A stretch of 64,000 nucleotides of DNA, from positions 46,120-110,119 of the forward strand of contig NZ_AQHR01000112.1 of NCBI RefSeq assembly GCF_000390185.1, in the 5' to 3' direction. A program made the translations under genes and the position numbers. Source of the stretch: Lunatimonas lonarensis (lineage in GTDB: Bacteria; Bacteroidota; Bacteroidia; Cytophagales; Cyclobacteriaceae). Below the pieces are notes generated by a model, which saw only the letters and a list, made by a program, of their open reading frames with translations, searched no databases and was not told the origin of the DNA. This document shows positions 43,734 through 53,626 of the stretch, in pieces. The stretch's first letter is position 1. Every line of letters begins with the position of its first letter.

Positions 43734-44690
43734 ATGAAATTCTTTTATCACATGCTTATTCATTTCAGTGCCTCCCGATTTATAATCGTAGCGGGCGCGC
43801 TATTGGTATCAACCACCTTGTTTTCTTCCGGCGACCTAGCAGGCCAACAGCTCAATTTTACCGTGACCATCAACAGTGAGCGTGCCCGAACACAAGACCG
43901 AGAAATCTTTGACAACATGAAAACTGCCTTTGAGCAATTTTTAAATGGAAGAAGTTGGACAGACGATGAGTTTCGCCCAGAGGAGCGGATCAAAGGTAAC
44001 TTGTTGATTACCATTAACGACATGCCCCAAGTGGGAGTATTCGTGGCCACGGTGCAGATCCAAACAGTTCGTCCGGTATATGGGTCAAACTATGAAAGCC
44101 TCATGTTTAACTTTGCCGACCGGAACTGGATTTTTGAATATCAAGAGTCCCAACCCATGGAATTTAACCGATATTCTTACCTGAATAACGTTACCTCCCT
44201 GTTGGCTTTCTACGCCTATATTGCCCTGGGGCTAGACTATGATTCTTTTGCCCCTCGGGGAGGAAACCCCTATTTCGAAATCGCCAGCAATATCGTGGCC
44301 AATGCACAACAGTCCCCACGTCCAGGTTGGAACCAAAGCCAATCCGACCGGCGAAACCGCTACTGGCTGTCCAACGATCTTTTTACCTCTCAGGTGATGG
44401 TTCCCGTTCGGGATGCCTACTACCTATATCACCGCAGGGGCATGGATATGCTTGTATCCAATCCAAAAGAAGCATTTAAAAACATTCTGGAAGCCATAAA
44501 GAAAGTGGCAGAGGCTAACCAAGTGCAGCCAAACAGTATTCTTACCATTAGTTTTATGGATGCCAAATCCGATGAGATCAGTAAAGTACTGAAGAGTGCA
44601 CCGTTGGAAATTCGCCAAGAGGCCGTAGAGGTACTGTTGAGGGTGGATCCGAACAATGCCAGAAGGTATAATGATATACTGAAAGGGTAA
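43734..44690 (+). CDS. DUF4835 family protein
   Basis: A 318-residue exported protein of the Bacteroidota-specific DUF4835 family, of unknown function. A signal peptide or anchor (about residues 15-40, ending GDLAGQ) is followed by LNFTVTINSERARTQDREIF and later AFYAYIALGLDYDSFAPRGG, which are family hallmarks. It is invariably found between coaBC and recN in this phylum as far as I recall, which supports the call but not a function. An internal ATG at residue 7 is an alternative start. It ends 28 bases before recN. Confidence 0.9.
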   Translation: MKFFYHMLIHFSASRFIIVAGALLVSTTLFSSGDLAGQQLNFTVTINSERARTQDREIFDNMKTAFEQFLNGRSWTDDEFRPEERIKGNLLITINDMPQVGVFVATVQIQTVRPVYGSNYESLMFNFADRNWIFEYQESQPMEFNRYSYLNNVTSLLAFYAYIALGLDYDSFAPRGGNPYFEIASNIVANAQQSPRPGWNQSQSDRRNRYWLSNDLFTSQVMVPVRDAYYLYHRRGMDMLVSNPKEAFKNILEAIKKVAEANQVQPNSILTISFMDAKSDEISKVLKSAPLEIRQEAVEVLLRVDPNNARRYNDILKG

Positions 44691-44718
44691 CTTTTTCCAA
44701 ATAAACCGAAAATGCGCT

Positions 44719-46371
44719 ATGCTTACGCACCTTGCCATTTCAAATTACGCATTGATACGCCAACTGGAAATGACGCCAGCCAGAGGCCTCAATATGATCA
44801 CCGGTGAAACAGGAGCGGGAAAATCCATCATGCTGGGAGCCATCGGCCTATTGGTGGGCAACCGCGCGGATACCAAAGTACTGTACGACGAGGGAATGAA
44901 ATGTGTCATTGAGGGTACTTTTCTTGTTGGCTCCTACGGCTTGAAAGAGTTCTTTGATGCCGAAGAGCTGGACTACGATGAAACCTGCATCATCCGCCGA
45001 GAGATATCGCCCAACGGAAAGAGCCGCGCTTTTGTCAACGATACACCAGTCCGGGTAGAAACCCTCAAGCAGCTGGGAAAAACATTGCTTGATATCCATT
45101 CCCAACATGAAACCTTATTGCTCGGGGCTGCTCCCTACCAACTTGGACTCATCGACAGTTATGCACAAACAGCCGATGAGCGCTCATCGTATTTAAAAGT
45201 TTACAAAGCTTACGTTTCCCGCAAAAACGCCTACGAAAAAAGGGTGAAAGAAGCAGCCGATTTACGGAAAGAAGCAGATTACAACAGGTTTCAGTTAGAT
45301 GAACTGGATGCCTTGAATCTCCGGGAGGGGGAAGTTGTCGAGCTAGAGGAGCAGCAATCCCTGCTGGAACATGCTGAAGAAATCAAGGCAAAAATCAACG
45401 AGGCTATCCTCCATTTGGATCATGAAGAGCTGGGAGCCCTAAAGGGCCTTAGCGTGGTATCACAAGCCTTGAATGACCTATCAGGGTTTGGAAAGCAGTT
45501 TGCGGAGTTAAAGGAGCGGTTTCAATCGGCCTACGTCGAAATCCAGGACATACAGTATTCCCTTGCCAAAGAAGATGATTCGCTGGAAATTGACTTTGAC
45601 AAGCTCGAAGAAACCCGTGAGAGACTTACGGCCATATACCAATTGCAAAAAAAGCACGGGTTGGGTAGCGAAAAGGAGCTGATACAGCTTGCTGGCGAAC
45701 TCGCCGAGAAAGTCTTTCAGGTTGATAATTTAGAGGATGAACTGAGTCGATTGAAGAAGGAGATGGATGCTTCCCGGAAAGAAATGATCCAATTGGCATC
45801 CAAACTATCCAAAAAGCGAATCGGTTGTTTGGATGGGTTTGCAGAGAATCTTCGACTACTGCTGCAACAGTTGGGGATGGAAAATGCGCAGGTAGCTATA
45901 CAACGAACTGAGACTACCCCGGATCCAAGCGGCATAGACCTTATCGAAATATTCTTTTCTGCCAACAAGGGAGTTAAGCCCCAGCCACTGGCACAGGTGG
46001 CGTCGGGAGGTGAGTTTGCACGATTCATGTTTGCGGTCAAATACATTATGGCCGAAAAAGTAGCTCTCCCGACGCTTATTTTTGACGAGATTGACACAGG
46101 GATTTCAGGCGAAATTGCGCTACAGCTGGTCAAAATGATGCAGCGGATCGCTACCAAGCATCAGGTGATCTGCATCAGCCATCTCCCCCAAGTGGCAGCA
46201 AAAGGCGAGAAACACTACCACGTATTCAAAGACAATAGCCAAGAAAAAACCATTTCAAAAATAAAGGTGCTGGAACCAGCCGAACGACTTGTAGAGATTG
46301 CCCAAATGATAGCAGGTGCTAATCCTTCTCCCAGTGCCTTCGAAAGTGCCAAGGAGCTACTTAGAGGCTGA
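44719..46371 (+). CDS. recN: DNA repair protein RecN
   Basis: A 550-residue SMC-like ATPase acting early in double-strand-break repair. Walker A GETGAGKSIM lies near residue 29, with the flanking ISNYALI opening. A coiled coil spans about residues 160-370. The signature LAQVASGGEFARFMFAVK lies near residue 425, Walker B TLIFDEIDTGISG near 455, and the D/H-loop ISHLPQVAAKG near 485. Start, length and all ATPase motifs are standard. It follows DUF4835 closely and is the last gene of the conserved block. Confidence 0.96.
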   Translation: MLTHLAISNYALIRQLEMTPARGLNMITGETGAGKSIMLGAIGLLVGNRADTKVLYDEGMKCVIEGTFLVGSYGLKEFFDAEELDYDETCIIRREISPNGKSRAFVNDTPVRVETLKQLGKTLLDIHSQHETLLLGAAPYQLGLIDSYAQTADERSSYLKVYKAYVSRKNAYEKRVKEAADLRKEADYNRFQLDELDALNLREGEVVELEEQQSLLEHAEEIKAKINEAILHLDHEELGALKGLSVVSQALNDLSGFGKQFAELKERFQSAYVEIQDIQYSLAKEDDSLEIDFDKLEETRERLTAIYQLQKKHGLGSEKELIQLAGELAEKVFQVDNLEDELSRLKKEMDASRKEMIQLASKLSKKRIGCLDGFAENLRLLLQQLGMENAQVAIQRTETTPDPSGIDLIEIFFSANKGVKPQPLAQVASGGEFARFMFAVKYIMAEKVALPTLIFDEIDTGISGEIALQLVKMMQRIATKHQVICISHLPQVAAKGEKHYHVFKDNSQEKTISKIKVLEPAERLVEIAQMIAGANPSPSAFESAKELLRG

Positions 46372-46430
46372 TCTCTCGGGTAATTTCGCCTAGGAGTCAG
46401 AAGAATAAGCGGAATCTAGACAAATTTCCT

Positions 46431-46438
46431 TATTTTTG
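46431..46438 (+). promoter_or_regulatory. Candidate -7 element of fabI
   Basis: TATTTTTG fits TAnnTTTG and lies 43 bases before the fabI ATG, in the 110-base gap after recN. A clear -33 element is missing. Confidence 0.4.
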
Positions 46439-46481
46439 TCACTCCTACTACCAACGCTCATCCAAACAGTAACTACATATT

Positions 46482-47297
46482 ATGCCTGAAAATTTATTAA
46501 GAGGGAAAAAAGGCATCATTACCGGTGCGCTGGACGAAAATTCCATTGCCTGGCAGACAGCCCTTAAAGCCAAGGAACAAGGAGCAACCTTCGTTCTCAC
46601 CAACGCCCCTATAGCTATGAGAATGGGCGCCATCAACGAGCTCGCCCAAGCATGCGACACCATAGTCGTACCCGCAGATGCCACTTCTGTGACAGATATC
46701 GAAAAACTATACGATGAAGCGAAGGAGTTTTTGGGTGGAAATGTCGATTTCATCCTTCATTCCATTGGTATGTCGCCCAATGTCCGAAAAGGACGCCCCT
46801 ACGGAGACCTAAATTACGAATGGGTGCAGAAGTCCTATGATGTATCCGCTATCTCATTCCATAAAATGCTTCAGGTAGCCGAAAAGAAAGACTTCATCAA
46901 CGAATGGGGCTCAGTGGTTGGACTAAGCTACATCGCTGCACAGCGGGCCTACCCATTCTACAGTGACATGTCGGAAGCAAAAGCTATATTGGAAAGCATC
47001 GCGCGAAACTATGGACAGCGGTACGGACAATTAAAGAAAGTTCGTGTAAATACCATTTCACAATCACCTACCAAAACCACGGCAGGATCTGGCATCAATG
47101 GCTTTGATGATTTCTTCGATTTTGCGGATATGATGTCGCCATTGGGCAATGCCTCGGCCGAAGCCTGCGCCGAGTATATCATCACACTGTTTTCGGATTA
47201 TACGAGAATGGTAACTATGCAAAACCTCTTTCACGATGGCGGGTACTCCTTCTCGGGAATTACGCCTACCATAGTGGAAAAATTCCTTTCAAAATAA
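46482..47297 (+). CDS. fabI: Enoyl-[acyl-carrier-protein] reductase FabI
   Basis: A 271-residue SDR-family enzyme that reduces enoyl-ACP in the last step of each fatty-acid elongation cycle. The N-terminus GKKGIITGALDENSIAW replaces the classical Gly motif in the FabI manner. The catalytic Tyr-X6-Lys is present in FYSDMSEAK near residue 158, preceded by WGSVVGLSYIAAQRAYP. The insert and C-terminal segment (TTAGSGINGFDDFFDF) are typical of Bacteroidota FabI. It is followed by two hairpin terminators. Confidence 0.95.
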   Translation: MPENLLRGKKGIITGALDENSIAWQTALKAKEQGATFVLTNAPIAMRMGAINELAQACDTIVVPADATSVTDIEKLYDEAKEFLGGNVDFILHSIGMSPNVRKGRPYGDLNYEWVQKSYDVSAISFHKMLQVAEKKDFINEWGSVVGLSYIAAQRAYPFYSDMSEAKAILESIARNYGQRYGQLKKVRVNTISQSPTKTTAGSGINGFDDFFDFADMMSPLGNASAEACAEYIITLFSDYTRMVTMQNLFHDGGYSFSGITPTIVEKFLSK

Positions 47298-47302
47298 GAT
47301 AT

Positions 47303-47330
47303 AAGCCGGGCTCAAATTTGTCCCGGCTTT
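47303..47330 (+). terminator. Intrinsic terminator of fabI
   Basis: An 8-bp stem (AAGCCGGG with CCCGGCTT), an 11-base loop and a T-rich tail (TCTTGTTT) start six bases after the fabI stop. Confidence 0.8.
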
Positions 47331-47377
47331 CTTGTTTGGTCGTGTATTGAGGAAAAAACACACTTTCCACATGGCAG

Positions 47378-47419
47378 AAATCAAAAGAGCAGGCCAAAAA
47401 ATGCCTGCTCTTTTGATTT
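47378..47419. terminator. Strong hairpin between convergent fabI and cytochrome-propeller gene
   Basis: A perfect 17-bp stem (47378-47394 with 47403-47419) with an 8-base A-rich loop directly abuts the stop of the minus-strand gene at 47420. It is followed by TTATTTG on the plus strand and TCTGCC on the minus strand. It can serve both converging transcripts. Confidence 0.82.
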
Positions 47420-49369
47420 TTATTTGTTCAATGAAGTGATCCACTTGGCGATTTTTAACGCTTCCTCACGTGGCACATGAGGCATTGGAGGCATGGGTGT
47501 CGCATACTCAGGCCAGTTTTCTGGACGTGGGGTATGGATCAGCTCCACAATCTGCTCCGGTGTGTAATTTCTTTTTGCGACGTCGACATAGGCTGGACCT
47601 ACCTGCTTGGTATCCTTATTGTGACAGGCTATGCAGGTATTTTTAGCCAATAAGGGCTGTATCACCTCAAAGGTAAGTTCCTCTTCCTGTGAAACCTTGG
47701 CCGGGGCGGCAGCCGAAGCTTTTACCGGGGTAGTTGCTTTTGCTGCATCAACAGGCTTTGAAGCTTCTATTTTCACCCGTGAATCAAAGGTTGTCAACTC
47801 GCCATTAGCCAAAGCTGCACCTGAAGGTATATTGTTTAAGGTATAATAAGCAGATGGATGAACCAGGGAATAGGAGGTGTTTTCTTCCCTCACCCCATCC
47901 AAGTATAGGTGATGTATATAGTACTGCTTTAAACCCTCCACTACGATTCGAACTTTGGTGTTGTCGGGAGAAACCTTTACCCCCTTTACAGTGGCCTGTT
48001 GGTTATCTACGGGAGGACTACCGTATACGGGATGGTACTTATATATAAAGCTAGAGACGGAATAGGAAGCCAAGTCCTCCAATGACTTTCGGTCTGCGGG
48101 CTTCGTAAACTCGACCTCAAAACCATCCGGCATAGCTTTTACAGTGCGTATTTCAAAGGGAACCTCTCCGGTCCAAACCAATCGTTCCAACCCTTCGTTT
48201 GCATCCCCGGCTGACCCCCAACCTCGATTGGTCTCTCCAACAAACAAGGATCCATCTGGTGCCCAAGCCATACGAAGCACCCCAGACCGAAAACCACTGC
48301 GGAAATCGATTGCCATTCCCTGAAGCTCTCCGTTTACCTCTTCCATAAAGACCCTCATAATCTTACTTTGTCCCTGGTCACCGACAAGAATCTGCCCGCC
48401 AAATGGTCCCATGTTCCCATCGGGAATCTTGATGGGCTCCGAAGTAGAGATACCGTGAATTCCATAAGGAAACCACACTGCGGGAAGCTTTAGGTCAGGA
48501 AGTTTTTTCTTTGCTTCAAACATCGTAAGGTATGTTTCGTCTACCACGTTCTCTGGCTTTATCATCCTACCTTGCTCGTTTCGAACCTGACGCGGATCCA
48601 CCACTTGGTTAAACTCAGTGGTGGTAAGCCTTAGGGGCGAATTAGGAAGATCCGTCCATCGTAAACCTGCGGGATGTCCGGCGAACGTCCCTCTCCTAAT
48701 ATGCCAAATCCCTCCCGAAGCCATGTAATCTCCTTGATTTTCTGTATAAAACAACTCCCCGTCGATGATGCCTAAACCCGCCGGCGAACGCATGCCTGTA
48801 GCCCAAGGAAGCAAAGAACCGTCTTCCTTTATCTTCATAATCCATCCCCGATAGGGAACCCGGCTTTCGCCCCGCCACCATTCTTCATTACCAAAGGCCA
48901 CATTCCCGGAAACAAAAAAATCTCCATCTTTTCCGATGACCGGACCAAAGCTGTACTCATGGTAATGCCCTGAGACAGGCCAGGCATGAATTGTTTCGTA
49001 AATGTCGGCAACGCCGTCATGGTTTGAATCAATCAACTTGGTAAGCTCACCCCGCTGCGCACAATAAAGGGCCCCATCCTTGTACACCAATCCAAGTATT
49101 TCATGGAGACCACTTGCAAACTTTCGGAAATAGGGTCTGGGACTGGTTGGATTTTCGACTATGTAAACATCTCCTCGTCGGGTAGACACTCCCAAGTTTC
49201 CGTTTGGCAACATGGCCAGCCCCCCTACTTCAAGAAGAGTTCCCTCAGGGCTGCTCACCCGAAGTATTTTAAAGTAATCCTCCTCCATGGGGGATTCCTG
49301 AGCTAGGACGAAGGTAGACCCGCACCAAATCAGACAAAGTCCCAATATAAACCTTTTTATGTAATTCAT
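47420..49369 (-). CDS. Secreted sugar-dehydrogenase-like beta-propeller fused to cytochrome c
   Basis: A 649-residue protein with a signal peptide (about residues 1-23, ending VLAQ). Residues ~35-400 form a six-bladed propeller of the soluble glucose/sorbosone-dehydrogenase type (GLAMLPNGNLGVSTRRG; GLHEILGLVYKDG; DSNHDGVADIYET). A spacer domain follows, then an Ala/Pro/Lys linker near residue 545, then a C-terminal class I cytochrome c with NTCIACHNKDTKQVGPAY and a Met-rich end (ATPMPPMPHV). It probably oxidises a carbohydrate in the periplasm and hands electrons to the haem. It starts 24 bases after the DUF1080 gene stop, so the two form an operon. The substrate is unknown. Confidence 0.85.
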   Translation of the reverse strand: MNYIKRFILGLCLIWCGSTFVLAQESPMEEDYFKILRVSSPEGTLLEVGGLAMLPNGNLGVSTRRGDVYIVENPTSPRPYFRKFASGLHEILGLVYKDGALYCAQRGELTKLIDSNHDGVADIYETIHAWPVSGHYHEYSFGPVIGKDGDFFVSGNVAFGNEEWWRGESRVPYRGWIMKIKEDGSLLPWATGMRSPAGLGIIDGELFYTENQGDYMASGGIWHIRRGTFAGHPAGLRWTDLPNSPLRLTTTEFNQVVDPRQVRNEQGRMIKPENVVDETYLTMFEAKKKLPDLKLPAVWFPYGIHGISTSEPIKIPDGNMGPFGGQILVGDQGQSKIMRVFMEEVNGELQGMAIDFRSGFRSGVLRMAWAPDGSLFVGETNRGWGSAGDANEGLERLVWTGEVPFEIRTVKAMPDGFEVEFTKPADRKSLEDLASYSVSSFIYKYHPVYGSPPVDNQQATVKGVKVSPDNTKVRIVVEGLKQYYIHHLYLDGVREENTSYSLVHPSAYYTLNNIPSGAALANGELTTFDSRVKIEASKPVDAAKATTPVKASAAAPAKVSQEEELTFEVIQPLLAKNTCIACHNKDTKQVGPAYVDVAKRNYTPEQIVELIHTPRPENWPEYATPMPPMPHVPREEALKIAKWITSLNK

Positions 49370-49393
49370 TTTTCTACTACTTTATTAAACATA

Positions 49394-51229
49394 CTAAAAC
49401 AATATGGAATAGGAAACCTCATCTGTTGCCGGAATCAGTAATTCAGACTTACCGGAAATGGTCCTCAGCTGGGTTTTTCCGCTAGCGACTTTTACATAGT
49501 AAACTTTATCATCTACTATAAAAAGCCCCTCTCTCCGCTCTTGAATGGAATCGCCGGAGGCAACGCGTATAAACAAATCCGGAGATCCATTTTTTACCGA
49601 TATCCTTCGACTCACACCTTGCCCATTGGAAAGAATCTCCACTTCATCTTCCACCTGTGCACCATGGACATGATACTGAAAAGCCAAGTGGTTTGGCTTA
49701 CCCAAAACCCTATATCCCTTAGGTTTAAACCCTGTTCCGGTAGAATCGGAAACCCACTCAGCTGATTCCGAAGCCAATCTGGCCACCGAGAAAGATGGGG
49801 ATCCCAAATGCACCAAAGCTCCGGTTGGCCTGGATGACCCATCTCCGCGACTGTTCCACATAGGAGTGGCGTCCAGAAAATTCCCTCTCCAAACCTGTAC
49901 CAAGTTACCGTGGGCCATATCATATGTATAATGTACAGCCTCCTCAGATCCAACAGAAACCGCGTGGGTAACCCTAACCCGTCCTGGAATATCCATAAAG
50001 CTTCTCAATACGGGACGCTCTCGGGGATCCACTGGAATAGGATCTGCACCTCCTCGAGCTGCCGTGGCACTCTGGCTATATTGCACTTCACGAAGTCCAG
50101 GCCCTGAAAGTGTCAATCCCAAGCCAGGTTCAACCCAGTCCTGAAACTTAGCGTAAATCAACTCCAACGCATGTTCACCCGCGGGCAATTCTACCTGGCC
50201 TCTACCTCCGTTCTGTACTAAACCGACTACCTCATCACCATTGATTTTCAGGAGTCCTCCGCCTCCCGGCGTTTGCAGGCCAACTTGATAGGTACCGGGA
50301 GTAGTTATACGTACCTTTCCAGTATACCTCAACAAAAACTGCTTGGATTTACTACGAACATTTCCAGTGAGCACGGCTGCAATGCCAGAAATGGTCGGCT
50401 GCAATGAACTTAAATCGGCAGGTTCACGAAAGGTTCCCTCATACAGCTCATAGGAAAGATCAAAAAGCGTGGGTACAGGATTGTCAAAGGTGGTTATTTT
50501 TAGGTTTCTAAAAGCCACTGCCCCATGATCTCCCTGAATACGTAGCGGGCCTTTGGCAACTTCCTCAGCAAACATGGCACCACGAGTAGGGCCTAATAGC
50601 TCCACATTTTCGTGAATGAGTACCCCATTCAGTTCAACGCGTAGCATACGTGCATTGGCCACTTTATTTCCCTCACCATCAAATCGAGGGGCTTGAAAGG
50701 ATATCTTCAGGTGTTGCCAAAGTCCAGGTGCCTTGCTCGCATTTTGGCGTGGTGCATAGCCCTGATACCCCTTAAGTCCGTCCGGTTTGGAGTCATCCCA
50801 GCGCTCATAAATCCCTCCATTGTCTCCCGAACGGGCCACGGCTCGTCCCCAGCTATCCAAAAGCTGAACCTCATACATCCCTTGCAGGTAGATTCCTGAA
50901 TTTGAACCCTTTGCCATCAGGTACTCCACTTCCAAATCCAGATCGCCAAACGTTTCATTTGTAAACAGATCTTCACCTTTTTGGCGCTTCGTTGGAATAT
51001 TTGCCAAAACACCCGATCCTTTTGAAGCGGTCAGGATGCCTGCCTCCTCCAAATCAGCATGGACATTGCCCACGATGGCCCAGCTTTTGCCCGGCGACTT
51101 GAAAAAATCCAGCCGATCTAAGGGAACAACTTCGGACTGGGCCTGGGCTCCGTATCCTACGAAAGATGCCAATGCAACTAGCTTCAGGCGTAAAAACCAT
51201 CTGCTTTCAAATAACTTGCTTCTAAGCAT
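49394..51229 (-). CDS. DUF1080 (3-keto-disaccharide hydrolase-like) protein with PA14 domain
   Basis: A 611-residue exported protein; the ATG at 51229 is chosen because it gives a proper signal peptide (about residues 1-31, ending YGAQAQ). The first domain (about 40-245) is DUF1080: FGDLDLEVEYLMAKGSNSGI, GMYEVQLLDSWG, and GPLRIQGDHGAVAFRNLKI. Members of this family include 3-keto-glycoside hydrolases. The second domain (about 250-390) is PA14-like, probably carbohydrate binding (TPGTYQVGLQTPGGGGLLKI). The C-terminal ~200 residues are beta rich and unassigned. It is co-oriented with and 24 bases from the propeller-cytochrome gene; together they suggest oxidation of a sugar to a keto form and cleavage of the product. 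Confidence 0.85.
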   Translation of the reverse strand: MLRSKLFESRWFLRLKLVALASFVGYGAQAQSEVVPLDRLDFFKSPGKSWAIVGNVHADLEEAGILTASKGSGVLANIPTKRQKGEDLFTNETFGDLDLEVEYLMAKGSNSGIYLQGMYEVQLLDSWGRAVARSGDNGGIYERWDDSKPDGLKGYQGYAPRQNASKAPGLWQHLKISFQAPRFDGEGNKVANARMLRVELNGVLIHENVELLGPTRGAMFAEEVAKGPLRIQGDHGAVAFRNLKITTFDNPVPTLFDLSYELYEGTFREPADLSSLQPTISGIAAVLTGNVRSKSKQFLLRYTGKVRITTPGTYQVGLQTPGGGGLLKINGDEVVGLVQNGGRGQVELPAGEHALELIYAKFQDWVEPGLGLTLSGPGLREVQYSQSATAARGGADPIPVDPRERPVLRSFMDIPGRVRVTHAVSVGSEEAVHYTYDMAHGNLVQVWRGNFLDATPMWNSRGDGSSRPTGALVHLGSPSFSVARLASESAEWVSDSTGTGFKPKGYRVLGKPNHLAFQYHVHGAQVEDEVEILSNGQGVSRRISVKNGSPDLFIRVASGDSIQERREGLFIVDDKVYYVKVASGKTQLRTISGKSELLIPATDEVSYSILF

Positions 51230-51340
51230 GAATAAAGAATTAGTTAGTAATAGTACATTTTGGGTCGCAAGATACAGCATCCTATCAGCGAATTCAAAAA
51301 ATCCTAAGAATCGATAAGAAATGGTAAAATTTTAGAAACG

Positions 51341-51370
51341 AAAAAAGCCGGCAACATTGCTGCGCCGGCT
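51341..51370 (-). terminator. Intrinsic terminator of the GH3 gene
   Basis: A 7-bp GC-rich stem (AGCCGGC with GCCGGCT) with an 11-base loop ends in six T bases on the minus strand, 27 bases past the GH3 stop. Confidence 0.85.
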
Positions 51371-51396
51371 CAGGAATATCCAACATAAACCAAAAA

Positions 51397-53475
51397 TTAA
51401 TAGCTCAGTCCTTCCTTATAGTGAAACAAGGCGTATCCGGCACCTTCCAAATACCCGGGCACATCCTCTAAGTTGTTTTCAACCGCCTCATCAGAAATGG
51501 GGGTGGAAAAGGGCAATTTACCCTGCGGATTAAACTTTCCAGTCAATACATCCAAAAGCGCTTTGGGTGTGGTACCAAATGTGGCCAAGACTCCACGTAC
51601 ATTTCCTTTGTTCGCATCGTCGTATACTTCGTTTATGACCCAGGGATTAGTATAATCAACCACCAACAGGGTCGGTAAAGCCTGGGAAATTTGATTGACC
51701 CGCTCCACATTGATTGACGCCTTCGACAGAGAGAGGGAAATGGGATCCCCTGTGGAGTTAAACAGCGAACTTGAAGGTACCATCCAAAGTATCGCTACCT
51801 CCGCCTCCTCCGGAGTGGCTACGAATTCCAACTCATAACCCGCTTCGTTTTCAATCAAAACCGTTTGCTGAGCTGACCGTTCCCCCCGACCCGGAGCCTT
51901 GAAGGTCTCAAAATAAACCTTTGTATTTGCCTTTAAGGGCAATGCCTGTTCTTCATTTCGGAGTAACACGATAGACTTTCGAAGAGCGAGGGTAGATTTC
52001 TCCTTAAAACGTTCGCTACCCACCAGCTGATCCGCGTAGTCAGGATCCGCGTAGGGGTTTTCGAACAACCCTAAATCAAATTTCTCCCGTAGCAACAAAA
52101 ATACCGACTGATCAATGTATTCCATGTCCAACTGTCCGTCTTTCACCACCGCGATCAAATCAGAAGGATCCGAAACTCCCGAGATGATATTTGAACCGGC
52201 TTCGATCGCCTTTTTATACCTCTCTGCGATTGACAATTCCTCTACTCCCCATGCCATGCGGGTAATGGGTCCAGTATCGGTATTGACGATGCCTTTGAAC
52301 CCCAATTCACCACGCAACAATCCGGTTAGTACTCCTTTATTAAAGGCATATCCTACTTCTTCGAACTCGGTACCCACCGGCATCGAATAGTAGGGCATTA
52401 TTGCGGAGGTACCCGCGTCAATAGCTGCCCGAAACGGCAGCATGTTGTCGTAAAAACGTCCGCCGGGAAAAACCTGCTCCTTACCCCATTCAAAATGGGA
52501 GTCTTGCCCATTCCTCCCGGACCCTCCTCCCGGGAAATGCTTCATGGTAAGAGCGATGGATTCATCATTGAGTTTCTTTCCTTGGAAGCCCAGCACTATT
52601 TCTGTGATAATCTGAGCCACCCATTCAGGATCTTCTCCAAATGTGCCGTTTACCCGCGACCAGCGAGGTTCGGTGGCCAAATCAGCCATGTACATATACC
52701 CTTTTCGAATGCCTGCTGCGTGCCATTCCTGTCTGGAATAGTCCGCAAATTCCCTAATCAATCCTAGGTCTCTGGTAGCGGAAAGGCCCAATTCCCCCGG
52801 CCAGGCGGTAAATACCGTCGCATCCAAAGCAGTCCCAACAGAGGCATTGGACGTAATGTGGTTTCGTGGATTTGATGTGATAATGGCTGGAATGCCCAGC
52901 GGCTCGTTTTCGCAGAGCTCTTGGAGTTTGTTGTTCCATTCTGCGATAATCCTTGCGCCCTCATTGGCGCGAAGTATAAAATGTCGGTTGTTAAACTGAC
53001 GAACCATCTGGGATGTACTGGTAACCGCATTCATACCTCCTATAAAATTTTGCCTGTTACCTTGAGCGGATGGATCTTCGGTGACCTGCCCCTCTTCTAA
53101 GTCACTGGCCATATATTTACCGTCGGAGGCTGCTGCTTTTCTACTACCCAACATGCTCAAGGAATTGATCATCATGAATCCAGCTTTCTGCTCCAGAGAC
53201 ATTTTGGAAAGCAAGTCCTTGCTTCGCTGCTCTGAATCCAAGCGCCAATCCTCGTAAACATCCAACTGCCCATTTTGGTTGAGGTCTTTAAATTGGAAGC
53301 CATCGACCTCCAAAATGGCCACCGTACGGTAGCCCAGTGAGGGTTGCTCAAAGCTTTCCTTCTCACTACAAGCTGTAGAAAGGATTACCCCCACGAAAAC
53401 GGCAAACCACGAATAGACGTAATGGGGGAAAAAACAATACACCGATTTATCTCGGTGAGATAATACAAAGCTCAT
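51397..53475 (-). CDS. Glycoside hydrolase family 3 lipoprotein
   Basis: A 692-residue exported enzyme with a late signal helix and lipobox (ILSTAC, Cys near residue 36). Just after it is an EF-hand-like calcium loop, KDLNQNGQLDVYEDWR, common in Bacteroidota GH3 enzymes. The (beta/alpha)8 domain has KHFPGGGSGRNGQDSHF near residue 315 and the nucleophile region GFKGIVNTDTGPI, with Asp in the usual place. The second alpha/beta domain ends with GKLPFSTP. GH3 enzymes release terminal beta-linked sugars such as glucose or xylose. It lies between the AraC-type regulator upstream and the DUF1080 gene downstream, and has its own terminator. Confidence 0.92.
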   Translation of the reverse strand: MSFVLSHRDKSVYCFFPHYVYSWFAVFVGVILSTACSEKESFEQPSLGYRTVAILEVDGFQFKDLNQNGQLDVYEDWRLDSEQRSKDLLSKMSLEQKAGFMMINSLSMLGSRKAAASDGKYMASDLEEGQVTEDPSAQGNRQNFIGGMNAVTSTSQMVRQFNNRHFILRANEGARIIAEWNNKLQELCENEPLGIPAIITSNPRNHITSNASVGTALDATVFTAWPGELGLSATRDLGLIREFADYSRQEWHAAGIRKGYMYMADLATEPRWSRVNGTFGEDPEWVAQIITEIVLGFQGKKLNDESIALTMKHFPGGGSGRNGQDSHFEWGKEQVFPGGRFYDNMLPFRAAIDAGTSAIMPYYSMPVGTEFEEVGYAFNKGVLTGLLRGELGFKGIVNTDTGPITRMAWGVEELSIAERYKKAIEAGSNIISGVSDPSDLIAVVKDGQLDMEYIDQSVFLLLREKFDLGLFENPYADPDYADQLVGSERFKEKSTLALRKSIVLLRNEEQALPLKANTKVYFETFKAPGRGERSAQQTVLIENEAGYELEFVATPEEAEVAILWMVPSSSLFNSTGDPISLSLSKASINVERVNQISQALPTLLVVDYTNPWVINEVYDDANKGNVRGVLATFGTTPKALLDVLTGKFNPQGKLPFSTPISDEAVENNLEDVPGYLEGAGYALFHYKEGLSY

Positions 53476-53525
53476 ACATTATACGATTAAAGGTTATTGT
53501 TTATTGATGTATAGTGGCTACCGCC

Positions 53526-53600
53526 GGAGCAAAAGCATCCAATGGAACCTAAACGTGGAGCAAAAATGGACTCAAAACGAACGGGAATCGTCCCAATGGA
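53526..53600. repeat. Paired short direct repeats between the AraC-type gene and the GH3 gene
   Basis: GGAGCAAAA occurs at 53526-53534 and 53557-53565, 31 bases apart (about three helical turns). CCAATGGA occurs at 53539-53546 and 53593-53600. They lie 50-125 bases upstream of the GH3 start, where an AraC-type activator would be expected to bind. Binding is inferred only from position and spacing. Confidence 0.4.
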
Positions 53601-53626
53601 TAAGTTGGCACCTCTTTTCCATTTCT

